Made by a program: the position numbers and the translations under genes. This document shows positions 8,786-17,394 of a stretch of DNA of 64,000 nt, piece by piece. The stretch lies in contig NZ_CP028426.1 in NCBI RefSeq assembly GCF_003010915.2, positions 2,170,001-2,234,000 on the forward strand, given 5' to 3'. Position 1 is the stretch's first letter. Every line of letters begins with the position of its first letter. The DNA comes from Gulosibacter molinativorax. GTDB lineage: Bacteria > Actinomycetota > Actinomycetes > Actinomycetales > Microbacteriaceae. The notes under the pieces were generated by a model, which worked only from the letters and a program-made list of their open reading frames with translations, was not told the DNA's origin and did no database searches.

Positions 8786-10996
8786 CTACCCCGTGATTGC
8801 GCGCACCCACGCGCTCTCGACAACCTGTTCGTCGAAGCGCGAAACGGCTGACATCGCATCCGCCTGCAGCCGCGTGAGTCGCTCGGCGTCGCGTACGGTG
8901 GCGAGGATGCGCTCTGCGGCCTCGGCGGTATCGCGCACGAGGAATTGCTCGCCGAACGTCGCCTCGGCGCCCGGCCGCTCCCATACGACGGGTACCGCGC
9001 CCGATGCCATGCCCTCGGCGGGTGCGAGGTGGAAGCTCTCGGTGGTCGAGGGCGAAAGCGTCCAACCAATCTTGCGGAACCAGCTCCCCATGTCAGCGCC
9101 GAACGGTTCGATGGCGACCGCCTCGAAGAGATCGCTCGCTCCGAGCTTCGCGAACATGTCGAGGTAGCTCTCTCGCTGTTCCGGCTTCTGCCAGAGGTGC
9201 GGGAACTCCCACGGCATGCGGCCGCGGATGTGCAGGGTGAATCGGTCGTCGACCTCGCGAAGGCGACCGAGCAGCTCAAGCGCGCGGTCGGGCCGTTTGA
9301 GCAGCGGCACGAAGCCGACAAGACCAAGGCGATATTCGCGCCCGGCCAGCGGTTCACGCTGGAGATCGGCGAGGCTCAGCGTATTCGGGATGATCGCGAC
9401 CTTCGACGCATCCACGTCGAGGCGCTCGAGCAAGAGATCGTGCGTGAGCTCCGACACCGTCACGAAGAGGTCGACGTTCTCGGTCGCGATGTTTCCGAGC
9501 CAGCGGCCGCGGAACTCGAACATGTGCAGCCGCACGATGAGCCGCTGGCAGGGCTTCTTGTGCCGCGAATACCAAACGGCGTTCGAGCCCGCCCATTCGC
9601 AGATGATGACGTCGGCCCATTCGAGCGCCTTCTGGGACGCGACCTCGTTGTGCGAGTGCAGCGCCTCCCACTGGTCAATACGCAGTTCGACGCCCGGCAA
9701 CCGGCGCAGGAGATCGACGAGTTCGCCGGCGAACTTGAGGTCGTGGCCAGCGAGCAGCACCTTGAGCGGCTTCGTCGGAGAGGCGAGGGATGCGGGCAGC
9801 ACCGCCGAGTCGCGGAACTCGCCGTCGGCCCACTCGATGCCAATCCGGCGCAGGTAGCCCCGCAGCTCATCGGCGCGGCTCGAGATCCGATACGGCTGGA
9901 TGATCGCCTCGACTCGGCGCGACACATCACCGCTCGCCCGCAGCGCATCCCGAATCTTTCTCGCGATCTCCGCCGGGGTGTCGGTGCGGGCATCCACAAA
10001 GAAGGGGTAGTCGGGCCCGAAAATCGCCTCGTGCATCGGCGTGCGGTTGATGACTGCGGGTACCCCGAGGGCACTGCTCTCGAGCACCTTCGTGGAGATC
10101 TCGAGACTCAGGTCAAGCTCGGGCGAGCGCCAGCTCAGCAGCAGATCCGAATCAGCGACCATCTGGAGGCTCGTCGCGCGGTCTTTGGCTCCGGCCCACG
10201 TCACGCGCGGCAGTCCCGCCGCCATGATGTCGCGCATATTGTCGGCCCAGTCCACGTCGGTGGGCTCGTTGTGCACCTTGTCGCCGACCATCGTGAGCTC
10301 GGCATGCACCCCGAGCTGTTCGAGCTCGCCCACGAGCGCGGGCATGAGGTCGGTGCGCCACGCCTTGGCGAACTTGCCCGTATAAATCAGGCGCAGGGGG
10401 TTTTCGGCCGTGCCGCGCGCCGCGAGATTGTGCGGTTCTTCACCTGGTCGCACTTCGTCCGGCACCATCGGCCGCAGCAGCAGCGTCTTGCCCGCGGCAT
10501 CCGGGATGAGATTCTCGAGGACGGCCCGGGCTTCCTCGGTCTGCGCCAGCATGAATCGGGCCGAGTTCGCGATCTTCCCGATGCGCTCGCGCCGGGCCTC
10601 GTCGAAGTGGTCGGGCCCATACGCGTACTCCGTGACGTACGCCCACAGCTTCGCCGCGAGCGCTGGTCTGTTCCCGATCGCGATGGCGGCCTGTATGCCG
10701 CGCACGAGAATGACGTCGTAGTCGTGGGATGCGTCGAGTTGCTTGATCGCGTCGGCCGCTTCCTCAACCGTGAGGGTCTCGCGGTTCTTCGGATGCGCGT
10801 CAAAGACCCGCACGCCGGCAAGCTTGCGCAGGGGACCGGAAAGGAGGTCGCGCCGTTCGACGCCCTTGAGCTGCACGTGCACCTCGGCCCCGGCCTTTGC
10901 CCACGCCTCGGAGATCGACGGCAGCCAAATGGCCGAGCCGTCGATGACGTTGAGATTGACGTCGCCGTATACGAGTACCTTCACTGTCCGGCTCAC
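8786..10996 (-). CDS. Tandem glycosyltransferase, two GT4-like units
   Basis: A 736-residue protein. Residues about 1-385 form one GT4-like unit (KVLVYGDVNLNV, LRLIYTGKFAKAWRTDLM, LESSALGVPAVINRTPMHE). Residues about 400-736 form a second (KVLLAGHDLKFAGELVDLL, EWADVIICEWAGSNAVWYS, RLGLVGFVPLLKRPDRAL, ESFHLAPAEGMASGAVPV). The second unit aligns with the C-terminal half of the protein at 15497-17308. The GTG start at 10996 overlaps the TGA of the upstream gene as GTGA, so the two are translationally coupled. A tandem arrangement suggests sequential addition of two sugars, or one active and one structural unit. Neither donor nor acceptor can be read from the sequence. Confidence 0.82.
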   Translation of the reverse strand: MSRTVKVLVYGDVNLNVIDGSAIWLPSISEAWAKAGAEVHVQLKGVERRDLLSGPLRKLAGVRVFDAHPKNRETLTVEEAADAIKQLDASHDYDVILVRGIQAAIAIGNRPALAAKLWAYVTEYAYGPDHFDEARRERIGKIANSARFMLAQTEEARAVLENLIPDAAGKTLLLRPMVPDEVRPGEEPHNLAARGTAENPLRLIYTGKFAKAWRTDLMPALVGELEQLGVHAELTMVGDKVHNEPTDVDWADNMRDIMAAGLPRVTWAGAKDRATSLQMVADSDLLLSWRSPELDLSLEISTKVLESSALGVPAVINRTPMHEAIFGPDYPFFVDARTDTPAEIARKIRDALRASGDVSRRVEAIIQPYRISSRADELRGYLRRIGIEWADGEFRDSAVLPASLASPTKPLKVLLAGHDLKFAGELVDLLRRLPGVELRIDQWEALHSHNEVASQKALEWADVIICEWAGSNAVWYSRHKKPCQRLIVRLHMFEFRGRWLGNIATENVDLFVTVSELTHDLLLERLDVDASKVAIIPNTLSLADLQREPLAGREYRLGLVGFVPLLKRPDRALELLGRLREVDDRFTLHIRGRMPWEFPHLWQKPEQRESYLDMFAKLGASDLFEAVAIEPFGADMGSWFRKIGWTLSPSTTESFHLAPAEGMASGAVPVVWERPGAEATFGEQFLVRDTAEAAERILATVRDAERLTRLQADAMSAVSRFDEQVVESAWVRAITG

Positions 10997-11754
10997 GCCA
11001 CTGCCTCCAGGTTGCGAATGATTTCGACGATGCCGCCCGGAACGTCGCCCGGGTTTTCGGTGAAGTGCAGCTGTTCGCGACGGGCCTCACCCGGAACGAT
11101 CGTCTCGACGAGCTCAGACACCTCGAGCGAGATCGCCCCGTGACGATGCGCATCCTCCCCGCGAAGCACCAACCAGCACGCCACGCCGCGGGCGCGCGCC
11201 GCCTCGAGTGACGCATAGATCTCACGCATCAGGCCAAGCCCGCTCGGGTCGAGCGCGCCGTCCCACACGCCGTCGAAGCCGGCGAGGTCAATGACGATGA
11301 CCTCGGCGCGCTCCGCGAGCGCCTTCGAGGTGCCGGGCACAAACGGCAGCACCGCGTGGCCCGCGCGATCGAGTGCGGCGCGGAGGTCAGCAGCAAAAAT
11401 TCCAGCGACCGGGCGGCCGCCTGCCTCCGTTCGGGTCGGCGCGGCGGTTCCGAACATCGCGCGGTAGAGGCGATCAGAAGCCTGCTCATCAATGACCGTG
11501 CCAGCTGCGGCGCGGCCGGTGACGTTCTTCGCCGACCCCTTACCGAGCCGATCGGCGACGCCCGCGGCGAGGCCCAGGTGATCGAGCGGATACTTCGGTG
11601 CCGAGCGCCGCTGGGCGGGCCGGGCAATCGCCTTCTTCACGGGCGCCGGGAGCTGCTGCACGACTCGCTTGCCGGATGCCTTGATCTTCTTCCGCACCGG
11701 CTTCGGCACGAGCTTGCCGGCGCGTTTCATCGCCTTACTTACAAAATTCGACAT
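10993..11754 (-). CDS. Unrecognised protein coupled to glycosyltransferase genes
   Basis: I chose ATG 11754 (MSNFVSKAMKR) because GAGGA lies 6 bases upstream; an in-frame ATG at 11772 lacks such a site. The product is about 253 residues. The first 50 are strongly basic with repeated Pro-Val-Lys/Arg-Lys patterns (VPKPVRKKIKASG, LPAPVKKAIARP), like the basic N-terminal tails of the glycosyltransferases at 3071-4651 and 11785-13548, perhaps for membrane contact. The rest alternates strands and helices (RAEVIVIDLAGFDGVW, GVACWLVLRGED) as in a Rossmann-like fold. I do not recognise a family. Its stop overlaps the start of the tandem glycosyltransferase, so it may be a partner subunit or a detached acceptor domain. 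Confidence 0.6.
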   Translation of the reverse strand: MSNFVSKAMKRAGKLVPKPVRKKIKASGKRVVQQLPAPVKKAIARPAQRRSAPKYPLDHLGLAAGVADRLGKGSAKNVTGRAAAGTVIDEQASDRLYRAMFGTAAPTRTEAGGRPVAGIFAADLRAALDRAGHAVLPFVPGTSKALAERAEVIVIDLAGFDGVWDGALDPSGLGLMREIYASLEAARARGVACWLVLRGEDAHRHGAISLEVSELVETIVPGEARREQLHFTENPGDVPGGIVEIIRNLEAVA

Positions 11755-11784
11755 GCGTGTCCTCGTGGTCATTCGAAGTGGCGG

Positions 11785-13548
11785 CTAGCGGGCGAGTCGG
11801 GCATAAACATTCTCGTACGTCGTCGCATTCGCCGCCCACGTCCGCGTCTCGAGAGCCCATTCGCGGCCATTCGCGCCCATGCGCTCTATCCGCGGCTGAT
11901 CATCGAGCAGTGAGCGAAGCGTGTCCGCGAGCGCCCCAGCGTTCTCGGCCTCGAAGAGCAGCCCAGTTTCCCCGTCAACGACGAGTTCCTCGAGCGCGGG
12001 CAATCGGGATGCGACCACCGGCCGCCCAACCGCCGAGGCTTCGACGGTCTTCATCGGCGTCACGCTGCGGGTCACGGTGAGGTCCTTACGCGGCACGACG
12101 AACACGTCGAGCGCCGCGTGGTGCCAGATCGCCTCGGCGCGCTGCACGCGGCCGGGAAAATCGCAGCGGTCGGCGATACCGAGTTCTTCCGCGAGCACCT
12201 TCAGCCCGGGGAGGGCGACGCCATCGCCCGCGATGCGCACTCGCAAACGGGGATGCGACGGAATCAGTAGCGCAGCGGCCCGCAACAGTAGGTCGAGGCC
12301 CTCGTAATCGACAATGCTCGAGACGGTCCCGATCAGTTGCACATCCGGTTCGAGGCCGAGCCTCGCACGCGCATCCCCCTGCGTCGGCGGCTCATTAATA
12401 AAGGGAACGCCGACGGCGTTGGGGCACACCGAGATCTTGGCCTCCGAGACGCCCCCGGCCACGAGCTGTCGCTTCATGTTTTCCCCGAGGGTGACCACCG
12501 CATCCGCCGACTTTGCCGCGTCGAGCTCGCGAGCCGAGAACTCGCGGTATCGCTGCGAGGTCAGGGCCTGCGGCCCGCGGGTGGATGCCCAGGTATCGGC
12601 AAGCTGCCCACGCACCTCATAAACCCAGGGAATGCCGAATGCTTTGGCCACCGAGGCGACCGCGATCGCGTTCGTGAAGTGTGTCGTGGTGTGGAGGATC
12701 GCCGGACGATACCGGCGCACCTCCGCCGCAAGCAATGCCGCATGCTGATCGGCCCGCGCCTTGAGGCCCTGCCCGAGGCGCGTCGGCAACAGGCGCACAT
12801 AGTGAATGTCCTCGACGATGTCCTCGGACGCGGCCCACGGGATGCCCACCTGGACCGGGTAGCCGGGCCGCGTCACGGCCTGCGCCTCGAATCCGCGCTC
12901 GACGAGCGACTTGAGAATCGAGTGGCTGCGCTGAGCGTAACCGCTTGCGGTATGCGGCAGCGAATTGGTGAGCACGTGCAACACGCGACCGGTCACGGGT
13001 TCGTAGTTCGGTTCCGCAGGTAGGTCGGGCCGGTATCCCGCGAACACCTGCTGCTCCCCCAGCATCCGTCGCGCGAGCGCAACATTGCGGGGGTGGCGGC
13101 TCGCGAACTCCACGGCGAGATCGTGATCGCCGCGATACAGCGCGATCCGTGCGGCAGCCGCGTACCACGCGGCGCGGCGGGATGCTGGCGGCACCTGCTG
13201 CAGGAGCCGCTCGGCACGCTCGTGGTCGCCCATCGACAGGGCGACGTCGGCGAGGTGCGCCGCCTTGCTGCCACCCTGACTCCGAGTGAGGGCCGCGCCC
13301 TGCGTGGCCTGATCGAGTGCCGCCTCGGCCCCCGCGCGGTCCCCCGCGATTTCTTGCCCGACCGTTGCGGCGGCGCCGAAGCGGTCACCCGCCAGGCTCG
13401 CGATTGCCTTACCGACGGGCCCCCGAGCCTTCGCGGGCAATCGCCGCGAAATCTGCAGCATCAGCTGAATCGGGTCATCGACGATGTGCTCGACGACGGT
13501 TTGCCCCGTCAGCGAAATGTTCTGGCGCCACGGCCGCTTGGGATTCAT
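11785..13548 (-). CDS. Glycosyltransferase family 4 protein with long N-terminal region
   Basis: ATG 13548 is chosen because AGAAGG lies 7 bases upstream; a TTG one codon earlier is also possible. The product has about 587 residues. Residues 1-180 are helical and repeat-like (DHERAERLLQQVPPASRRAAWYAAAARIALYRG), similar to TPR arrays. The GT4 part follows, with LTNSLPHTASGYAQRSHSIL, TTTHFTNAIAV, VYEVRGQLADTW, VEASAVGRPVVASRLPALEELV and a DGETGLLFE segment that binds the nucleotide-sugar. It is a close paralogue of the product of 17395-19194 over its whole length. It is divergent from the heparinase-like gene, with a 210-base shared upstream region. Confidence 0.87.
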   Translation of the reverse strand: MNPKRPWRQNISLTGQTVVEHIVDDPIQLMLQISRRLPAKARGPVGKAIASLAGDRFGAAATVGQEIAGDRAGAEAALDQATQGAALTRSQGGSKAAHLADVALSMGDHERAERLLQQVPPASRRAAWYAAAARIALYRGDHDLAVEFASRHPRNVALARRMLGEQQVFAGYRPDLPAEPNYEPVTGRVLHVLTNSLPHTASGYAQRSHSILKSLVERGFEAQAVTRPGYPVQVGIPWAASEDIVEDIHYVRLLPTRLGQGLKARADQHAALLAAEVRRYRPAILHTTTHFTNAIAVASVAKAFGIPWVYEVRGQLADTWASTRGPQALTSQRYREFSARELDAAKSADAVVTLGENMKRQLVAGGVSEAKISVCPNAVGVPFINEPPTQGDARARLGLEPDVQLIGTVSSIVDYEGLDLLLRAAALLIPSHPRLRVRIAGDGVALPGLKVLAEELGIADRCDFPGRVQRAEAIWHHAALDVFVVPRKDLTVTRSVTPMKTVEASAVGRPVVASRLPALEELVVDGETGLLFEAENAGALADTLRSLLDDQPRIERMGANGREWALETRTWAANATTYENVYARLAR

Positions 13549-13758
13549 CAATTACCTTCTCGGGGCTGGCTCCGACCCGACCCGCAGTTCAATTCTTTGC
13601 GCGCTGAGTGCGCACGGGCTCTGAAGCCTCAACAGGCCGATTATGTCGCAAGGCGCTTTGGAGTCAGCTTTGCACTGGCCGTCGCGGCAGAATCGGTGTC
13701 CCCATTCCCCGTAGTAGGGTCACGAGGGCACCCAAGAATTCACCAAGGAGCGACCTAC

Positions 13759-15411
13759 TTGAGCCGATCGGACTTGCGACGCGACCTTCGGCGCGGGCAC
13801 ATCACTGTGCCAGCGAAGTACCAGGTCGATCCCATCCCCTGGGCGGGTGGACTCGACTACGCCTCACTCAATCAGGGCTCTGAGTCGTTTAAATGGTGGC
13901 TCTCGTGCCTCGGCTTCCTCCGCGTTTTCTCAAATGCCGACCGGCTCAGCCCCGACGATGAGGCGGTCTGCGTTGAGATCATTCGCGACTGGGTCGCGCA
14001 CAACCCGCAGGACTCCCCCGCAATCTCGAGGGCATGGGATGCGCACGCCGTCGCGTACCGAACCGACTCGTTCCTCGACGTCGCCGAGCGTGTCGAGGAT
14101 CACGAGTGGCTCGACGAGATCCTGCGCGAACACAAGGTCTTCCTGGCGGCGGAGGAGAACTTCCAGGGCAATTGGAACCACGGCGTCGATCAGTCAAAAT
14201 CGCTCATCAATGTCGCCGAGCGCCTCGGCGATCGCGAGGCCCAGCAGCTCGGACTCGCGCGCCTCGAGTCGGCGATGCTCAGCGTCGTCGACGATGAAGG
14301 CGTGACCATCGAGCAGGCCGTCCATTACGACTACTTCAACTACCAGCAGCTCAAGAGTTGTGTCGAATACCTCGACGGTCATCCCGGTTCAGAGGCGACC
14401 GTGACCCGCCTGCGCGCGCGGATTGAGAAGATGCCCGACTTTCTCGCCCACGCAACGCGGCCCGATGGCACGTGGTTCGAGATCGGCGATACCCCGATCG
14501 AGCCCGCCGGGTCAATCCCCGATACGATCGCCGAGTTTGCGGCCACCCGGGGAGCGTCTGGGCCCCGCCCCACGGAAAACGCCAAGACGTTCTCGGCCGG
14601 CTATATCTTTGGCCGTTCGGGCTGGGGCGAAAACCGGCCATTCGAGACAGAGTCTGCGTACTCCGTGCGATTCGGGCCCGGGCGGCTCATCCACGGTCAT
14701 GCCGATAACTTGTCGATCCGTTTCGTCGCCCATGGCAAGGAACTCATCAAAGACGGCGGCTTCCACGGCTACACGGATGACGAGAATCGCGCGTGGCTGC
14801 GCTCGCAATCGGCCCACAGCACGATCATCGCCAGCCGCGGCCGAAAGAAGTCGACACAGAACCCCAGCGAAGTGACGTACTCACGTGTCGAGCCGGATTG
14901 GCAGTCGTACACCATCACGGCAAATCCGTTCGAGCACACCTATGTATACAGATCTATCTACATCGAGTTTGACCCCGACGTCCTCGTCGTCTGGGACCGC
15001 CTGCGCAGCCGCCGCGCCACGCCCTTCGAACAGCGCTGGATTATTCACCCGGATGCGCTTCTCACCCGCGACGGGAGTGTCACCCGCGGCGAAGGTGCCG
15101 GGCAGTTCACCGCAACGCAGCATTTCGCCGCGCAGCAAGTGAACGTGGTGAATTCGAGCGACGCCGGAGCCCCGCTCGGCGCAACCGACACCCACAACGA
15201 GCTCGCCCCGAACGGGTCGATCCAGTACCGACTGCGCGGTCGAGACTGTGGCTTCCTGACCGTGTTTCAGTTCGGCTCCGCGCACCCCGCACCAATTACG
15301 CTCGCATCCGAACGCCGCGGCTTGGGGAAGCAGGTTCGGAGCCTCACCGGCTTCGCGAAAGTCGGTTCTTTGCTGCTTGACGCGAATCTTGGGTTGGTGG
15401 CGCAGCCATAG
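13759..15411 (+). CDS. Heparinase II/III family protein
   Basis: TTG at 13759 is the start because AAGGAG lies 8 bases upstream; the frame is open further 5' only over the divergent gene. The 550-residue product has an (alpha/alpha)-barrel N-terminal half with NWNHG at 138-142 and HYDYFN near 189, and a C-terminal beta-sandwich opened by HGHADNLSIRFVAHGKELI (312-330), the catalytic His region of this polysaccharide lyase/hydrolase family. Family members cleave uronic-acid-containing glycans by beta-elimination, which fits a cluster that makes hexuronic acids. No signal peptide is visible, so it may act in the cytoplasm or be exported by another route. It might trim or edit the polymer, or set chain length. 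Confidence 0.85.
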   Translation: MSRSDLRRDLRRGHITVPAKYQVDPIPWAGGLDYASLNQGSESFKWWLSCLGFLRVFSNADRLSPDDEAVCVEIIRDWVAHNPQDSPAISRAWDAHAVAYRTDSFLDVAERVEDHEWLDEILREHKVFLAAEENFQGNWNHGVDQSKSLINVAERLGDREAQQLGLARLESAMLSVVDDEGVTIEQAVHYDYFNYQQLKSCVEYLDGHPGSEATVTRLRARIEKMPDFLAHATRPDGTWFEIGDTPIEPAGSIPDTIAEFAATRGASGPRPTENAKTFSAGYIFGRSGWGENRPFETESAYSVRFGPGRLIHGHADNLSIRFVAHGKELIKDGGFHGYTDDENRAWLRSQSAHSTIIASRGRKKSTQNPSEVTYSRVEPDWQSYTITANPFEHTYVYRSIYIEFDPDVLVVWDRLRSRRATPFEQRWIIHPDALLTRDGSVTRGEGAGQFTATQHFAAQQVNVVNSSDAGAPLGATDTHNELAPNGSIQYRLRGRDCGFLTVFQFGSAHPAPITLASERRGLGKQVRSLTGFAKVGSLLLDANLGLVAQP

Positions 15412-15496
15412 TTCTTATAAAACCCGCTGCTACGCTTGTGCCGCTCTTCCAGTCACATCGTTGGCCGAAGGTCCATCAACCCGCCCCGGAGGCCCC

Positions 15497-17308
15497 GTGA
15501 ATAACTTTGAGATTCCCCGCATTGTTCGGGGGGTGAAGACCCGCGCGCAGCGCTATGCGCGGGATGCGCAAGCCGGCTCGGCGCGTGCGCTTCACCTCTT
15601 AAAGCAGCGAGGCGATCTCAACAGCCACGTCCCGGAAGAGTACTGGCCTAGCCCCCAGCCGGACAGCGCCGATCCCCTTCGCACCTTCCTCCCCCTCCCA
15701 CCGGCCGAGGGCCTGTCAGAGTGGTTCTTCGGCTCGGCAACGCGCTCGAACGACGGCGGGGCGCGGGATTCGAATTGCATCGTGCTGTTCGTGAGCGTCG
15801 ATGGCAGCGAGGATGCATACCCAGTTTCGGCACTCGCCCGACTGCTTGCCAGCCGTCGCGGTCTCAAGGACTCGCTCCACACGATCGTGATTACGGCGCC
15901 CGATGCCACCCGCCGTGCCCGCGCCGTTCTCCGTTCCGGACGAATCCGCACCGGTGTTTCTGTCGTCGAGGCGCCGGACGCCACTCGGCTCAATGCCCTC
16001 TTCAGCCTCACTTCCGCGATGGTAATCCCAACACAAGTTCCAGCTACAGAATTGCCCATAAACAAGGTCAATTCGGCACAATTCAAAGCGCGCGCAGCGG
16101 GCGTTCCCGTCGCCGCATGGCCGGCAGAATCCCCGCTCCCTGCGATGGCTCACGAGCTCGTCGTACCCGCGCTCGCCGCATCGACTCGCATCGCGAGCAG
16201 AATCGCTCGATTCCAGGCGCTCGAGCAAACGGTCGATATCCCGAGCCACCGCCCCGACGTCTGGCAGGAGCCCACGCACCTCTACCATGGCGCATCCACA
16301 ACGGACCGCCCGCAGCGCATCGTCGTGGCCGGTCACGACATGAAATTCGCGCACGCTGGCATCGACGAGTTGCGGCGCCTCGGCCACGAGGTGCAGCTCG
16401 ACGAGTGGACGGGCCACGCGCGCCATGATGAGGAGCACAGCAACGAGCTCCTCGACTGGGCCGACGTCGTCTGGTGCGAGTGGACCCTCGGGAACGCCGC
16501 CTGGTATTCGCAGCGGATGAGCCCCGGGAAGCGGCTCGTCACCCGGCTCCACCTGCAGGAGCTCTCCACGGCATTCCCCTCGACGGTTCATTGGGAGAAC
16601 GTCGACGCAACCCTCGTCGTTGCCGATCACGTCCGCCGGCAGCTCCTGCGCGATAGCGACGCGGCCGAGGAACGCACCGCGGTCATGCCGAACATGGTGC
16701 ACATCCCCGAAACTGTTCCCGAGCACGCTGATGACGCTCGCTTCCGGCTCGGCCTCGCCGGCATGGTCCCCGCGCGCAAGGGGCTGCGCGAGGCCCTCGA
16801 CGTGCTCAAAGCCCTGCGCGAGGTCGACCCGCGCTACTCGCTGTCGCTGCGCGGCAAGCGCCCAGAGGAATACCCCTGGATGGCCGACCGCACCGGCGAG
16901 AGCGAATATTTCGACAGGGAGCTCGCGCGCATCGAGAACGATCCGCTCCTGGGCGACGCCGTCGAGTTCTCACCGTTCGGGCCCGATATGTCTTCCTGGT
17001 ATCAGCAGGTCGGCGTCGCGCTCTCAACGAGCGAGTTCGAGTCCTTCCACTTCACTGCCCCTGATGGCGCAGCGCACGGGGCCGCACCCTTCCTGCTGAG
17101 CTGGCCGGGTGCAGATTTGCTCTACCCCGCCGCTTGGCTGCATCCCGACACCGACGGCCTTGCCAAATCCATTCTCGAGACGACCCAGGATGCCGTGACT
17201 TGGCGAACCAGGGCCGCCGAGGCTCGCGAGTTCATTGCGGACACCTATTCCGAGCCCCGCGTGTTGGATGCGCTGGTCAGCACGATCCTCGGGTCGAGCG
17301 CGAGCTAA
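15497..17308 (+). CDS. Glycosyltransferase (GT4-like C-terminal half)
   Basis: GTG 15497 has GGAGG 5 bases upstream, which fixes the start; the frame is open further 5' but overlaps the heparinase gene. The product is about 603 residues. The first 270 residues show no clear family. From about 275 on (RIVVAGHDMKFAHAGIDELRRL, DWADVVWCEWTLGNAAWYS, RLGLAGMVPARKGLREAL, ESFHFTAPDGAAHGAAPFLL) it matches the second half of the tandem protein at 8786-10996. It lies 85 bases after the heparinase gene on the same strand, probably cotranscribed, and converges on 17395-19194. A surface-glycan sugar transferase is likely; the sugar is unknown. Confidence 0.75.
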   Translation: MNNFEIPRIVRGVKTRAQRYARDAQAGSARALHLLKQRGDLNSHVPEEYWPSPQPDSADPLRTFLPLPPAEGLSEWFFGSATRSNDGGARDSNCIVLFVSVDGSEDAYPVSALARLLASRRGLKDSLHTIVITAPDATRRARAVLRSGRIRTGVSVVEAPDATRLNALFSLTSAMVIPTQVPATELPINKVNSAQFKARAAGVPVAAWPAESPLPAMAHELVVPALAASTRIASRIARFQALEQTVDIPSHRPDVWQEPTHLYHGASTTDRPQRIVVAGHDMKFAHAGIDELRRLGHEVQLDEWTGHARHDEEHSNELLDWADVVWCEWTLGNAAWYSQRMSPGKRLVTRLHLQELSTAFPSTVHWENVDATLVVADHVRRQLLRDSDAAEERTAVMPNMVHIPETVPEHADDARFRLGLAGMVPARKGLREALDVLKALREVDPRYSLSLRGKRPEEYPWMADRTGESEYFDRELARIENDPLLGDAVEFSPFGPDMSSWYQQVGVALSTSEFESFHFTAPDGAAHGAAPFLLSWPGADLLYPAAWLHPDTDGLAKSILETTQDAVTWRTRAAEAREFIADTYSEPRVLDALVSTILGSSAS

Positions 17309-17394
17309 CGACGACCAGACGAATAGAGGCGCGGCCAGCGCCGCCGTCGCAAGTGTATCGAACCCTCACGCACAATATGGTGCTTCGAAAAGCG

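Noticed and set aside
4430..11143. Long Arg/His-rich open frames on the plus strand opposite the sugar-nucleotide and glycosyltransferase genes
   Set aside because: They are antisense to well-supported genes, have no ribosome sites or domain motifs, and arise from high GC content at codon positions.
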